Below, piece by piece: positions 4,845 to 5,581 of a stretch of DNA of 5,581 bases. The notes beneath the pieces are model-generated. The model had not been told where the DNA came from. It ran no database searches and saw nothing but the letters and a program-made list of their open reading frames with translations. The DNA lies in NCBI GenBank assembly GCA_937919305.1, contig CALFQW010000147.1, positions 1 to 5,581 on the forward strand. Reading direction: 5' to 3'. The DNA comes from an uncultured Candidatus Saccharibacteria bacterium (GTDB lineage: Bacteria > Patescibacteriota > Saccharimonadia > Saccharimonadales > Saccharimonadaceae). Position 1 is the stretch's first letter. Every line of letters starts with the position of its first letter. The position numbers were made by a program, and so were the translations under genes.

Positions 4845-5581
4845 ATGTGGCTACAATGTATCCAGTACAGAAGATTTCATATATCGTACGGTATTTTCGC
4901 GTGTAGCGTCGGTATTTTAGCCGGACTCCTGGTTGGTCGTATAGTTTTATCGAGCGTCTTGCTGCTGGTATTAGCTATAAGCGCAGCTATCTTAGTTGGT
5001 GGCGCTCTTCGATCGATGCGTTGGTGGAGCTTGATCATAATCTGTTTAGCGGGACTTATGCTTGGTATCTCTAGATCTAGCTATATATACCAAGAACTCA
5101 ACACATACAAACCACTTATCGGTAATAATCAAATAGTTTCTGGTGCTGTTGCTAGTGATCCGACAATTGTCAGCGAGTCCAAGCAACGGATTGAGTTGGT
5201 AAATATAGAGCTGGTCGATGGGAAAAGTTATCCGGGAAAAGTATTTCTCACTGTTAACGATTCTATAAATGTCAAACGAGGTGATCGGGTGGTAGCAGAG
5301 GGGATACTTCGAGGAGGGTTTGGTAGCTACCAGGCGACTCTAAGTGTCCAGCAGCTTGACAGTGTTAAACGTCCAAAAGATATCATTCGTGATGTACGAG
5401 AAAAATTTGGCGAGTCTGTTCGAAGCGTTGTCATAGAACCAATGGCTAGTCTTGGCCTAGGTTTCGTTGTGGGGCAACGCTCAGCTTTACCTGCATCGCT
5501 CGACGAACAACTAAAAATAGTGGGATTGACTCATATTGTCGTTGCAAGTGGTTACAACCTAACGATACTCGTCAGGTTTAT
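4845..5581 (+). CDS. comEC: ComEC/Rec2-type DNA uptake channel, N-terminal part (3' end outside window)
   Basis: The frame is open from ATG 4845 to the window edge, giving 245 complete codons. ComEC forms the cytoplasmic-membrane channel that imports single-stranded DNA during natural transformation. Residues about 15-75 contain two or three hydrophobic spans. Residues about 86-175 are a soluble, strand-rich section (ASDPTIV, VKRGDRVVAEGIL) typical of the periplasmic OB-like DUF4131 domain. The membrane Competence domain then begins with GLGFVVGQRSALP (204-216) and GLTHIVVASGYNLTIL (227-242), which match the conserved G...G....LP and GLTH..A.SG motifs. The rest of the Competence domain and any C-terminal metallo-beta-lactamase-like domain lie beyond the window. 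An in-frame TAA at 4830-4832 rules out a start further upstream. No Shine-Dalgarno sequence precedes the ATG. Confidence 0.9.
   Translation, partial: MWLQCIQYRRFHISYGIFACSVGILAGLLVGRIVLSSVLLLVLAISAAILVGGALRSMRWWSLIIICLAGLMLGISRSSYIYQELNTYKPLIGNNQIVSGAVASDPTIVSESKQRIELVNIELVDGKSYPGKVFLTVNDSINVKRGDRVVAEGILRGGFGSYQATLSVQQLDSVKRPKDIIRDVREKFGESVRSVVIEPMASLGLGFVVGQRSALPASLDEQLKIVGLTHIVVASGYNLTILVRF

Noticed and set aside
1..5581. A new defence system, mobile element or CRISPR array
   Set aside because: No spaced repeats, transposase, integrase or nuclease genes, or terminal inverted repeats are visible. The recognisable genes are housekeeping or competence genes, each mostly with its own promoter.

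Overview
This window is most likely a chromosomal piece of a small-genome bacterium of the Candidate Phyla Radiation (Patescibacteria), with Saccharibacteria (TM7) as the best guess. The hints are short, densely packed genes, all on the plus strand, and promoters placed almost on top of start codons with no Shine-Dalgarno sequence. The ComEC is of the type with an SGYN-like motif, and the large multi-membrane-span protein has no familiar relatives. TGA acts as a normal stop (it closes the gene ending at 3169), which argues against the Gracilibacteria/SR1 recoded genetic code. The taxonomic call is inference; no marker gene in the window settles it.

Layout from left to right. Positions 1-98 hold the last 31 codons of a DnaJ-type chaperone. 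Positions 155-2644 hold an 829-residue protein with about two dozen membrane spans and a short hydrophilic, partly helical section near its N-terminus; its function is unknown. A consensus promoter with an A/T-only spacer (2648-2676) then drives a two-gene operon: a RimB-like, retropepsin-type protease (2693-3169) and RimK, the ATP-grasp ligase that adds glutamates to ribosomal protein S6 (3166-4077). The two genes overlap by ATGA. A separate promoter (4086-4113) precedes a small membrane protein of about 160 residues (4120-4602). Another strong promoter (4604-4633) drives tRNA-Lys(UUU) at 4667-4743, closed by a clear intrinsic terminator (4757-4782). The window ends inside comEC (from 4845), the DNA-uptake channel of natural competence.

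The functional links are modest. RimK and the RimB-like protein form a known ribosome-modification pair. ComEC fits the dependence of these organisms on imported nucleic acids. The other genes look like independent transcription units that happen to be adjacent. The most distinctive signal is the promoter geometry. Three protein genes have a -10 box only 6-11 bases before the start codon, predicting leaderless or nearly leaderless mRNAs, and the rimBK operon has a 16-base gap to a GTG. The one clear internal cistron, rimK, is the only gene with a Shine-Dalgarno-like sequence. I found no mobile element, CRISPR array, phage gene or clearly new multi-gene system.
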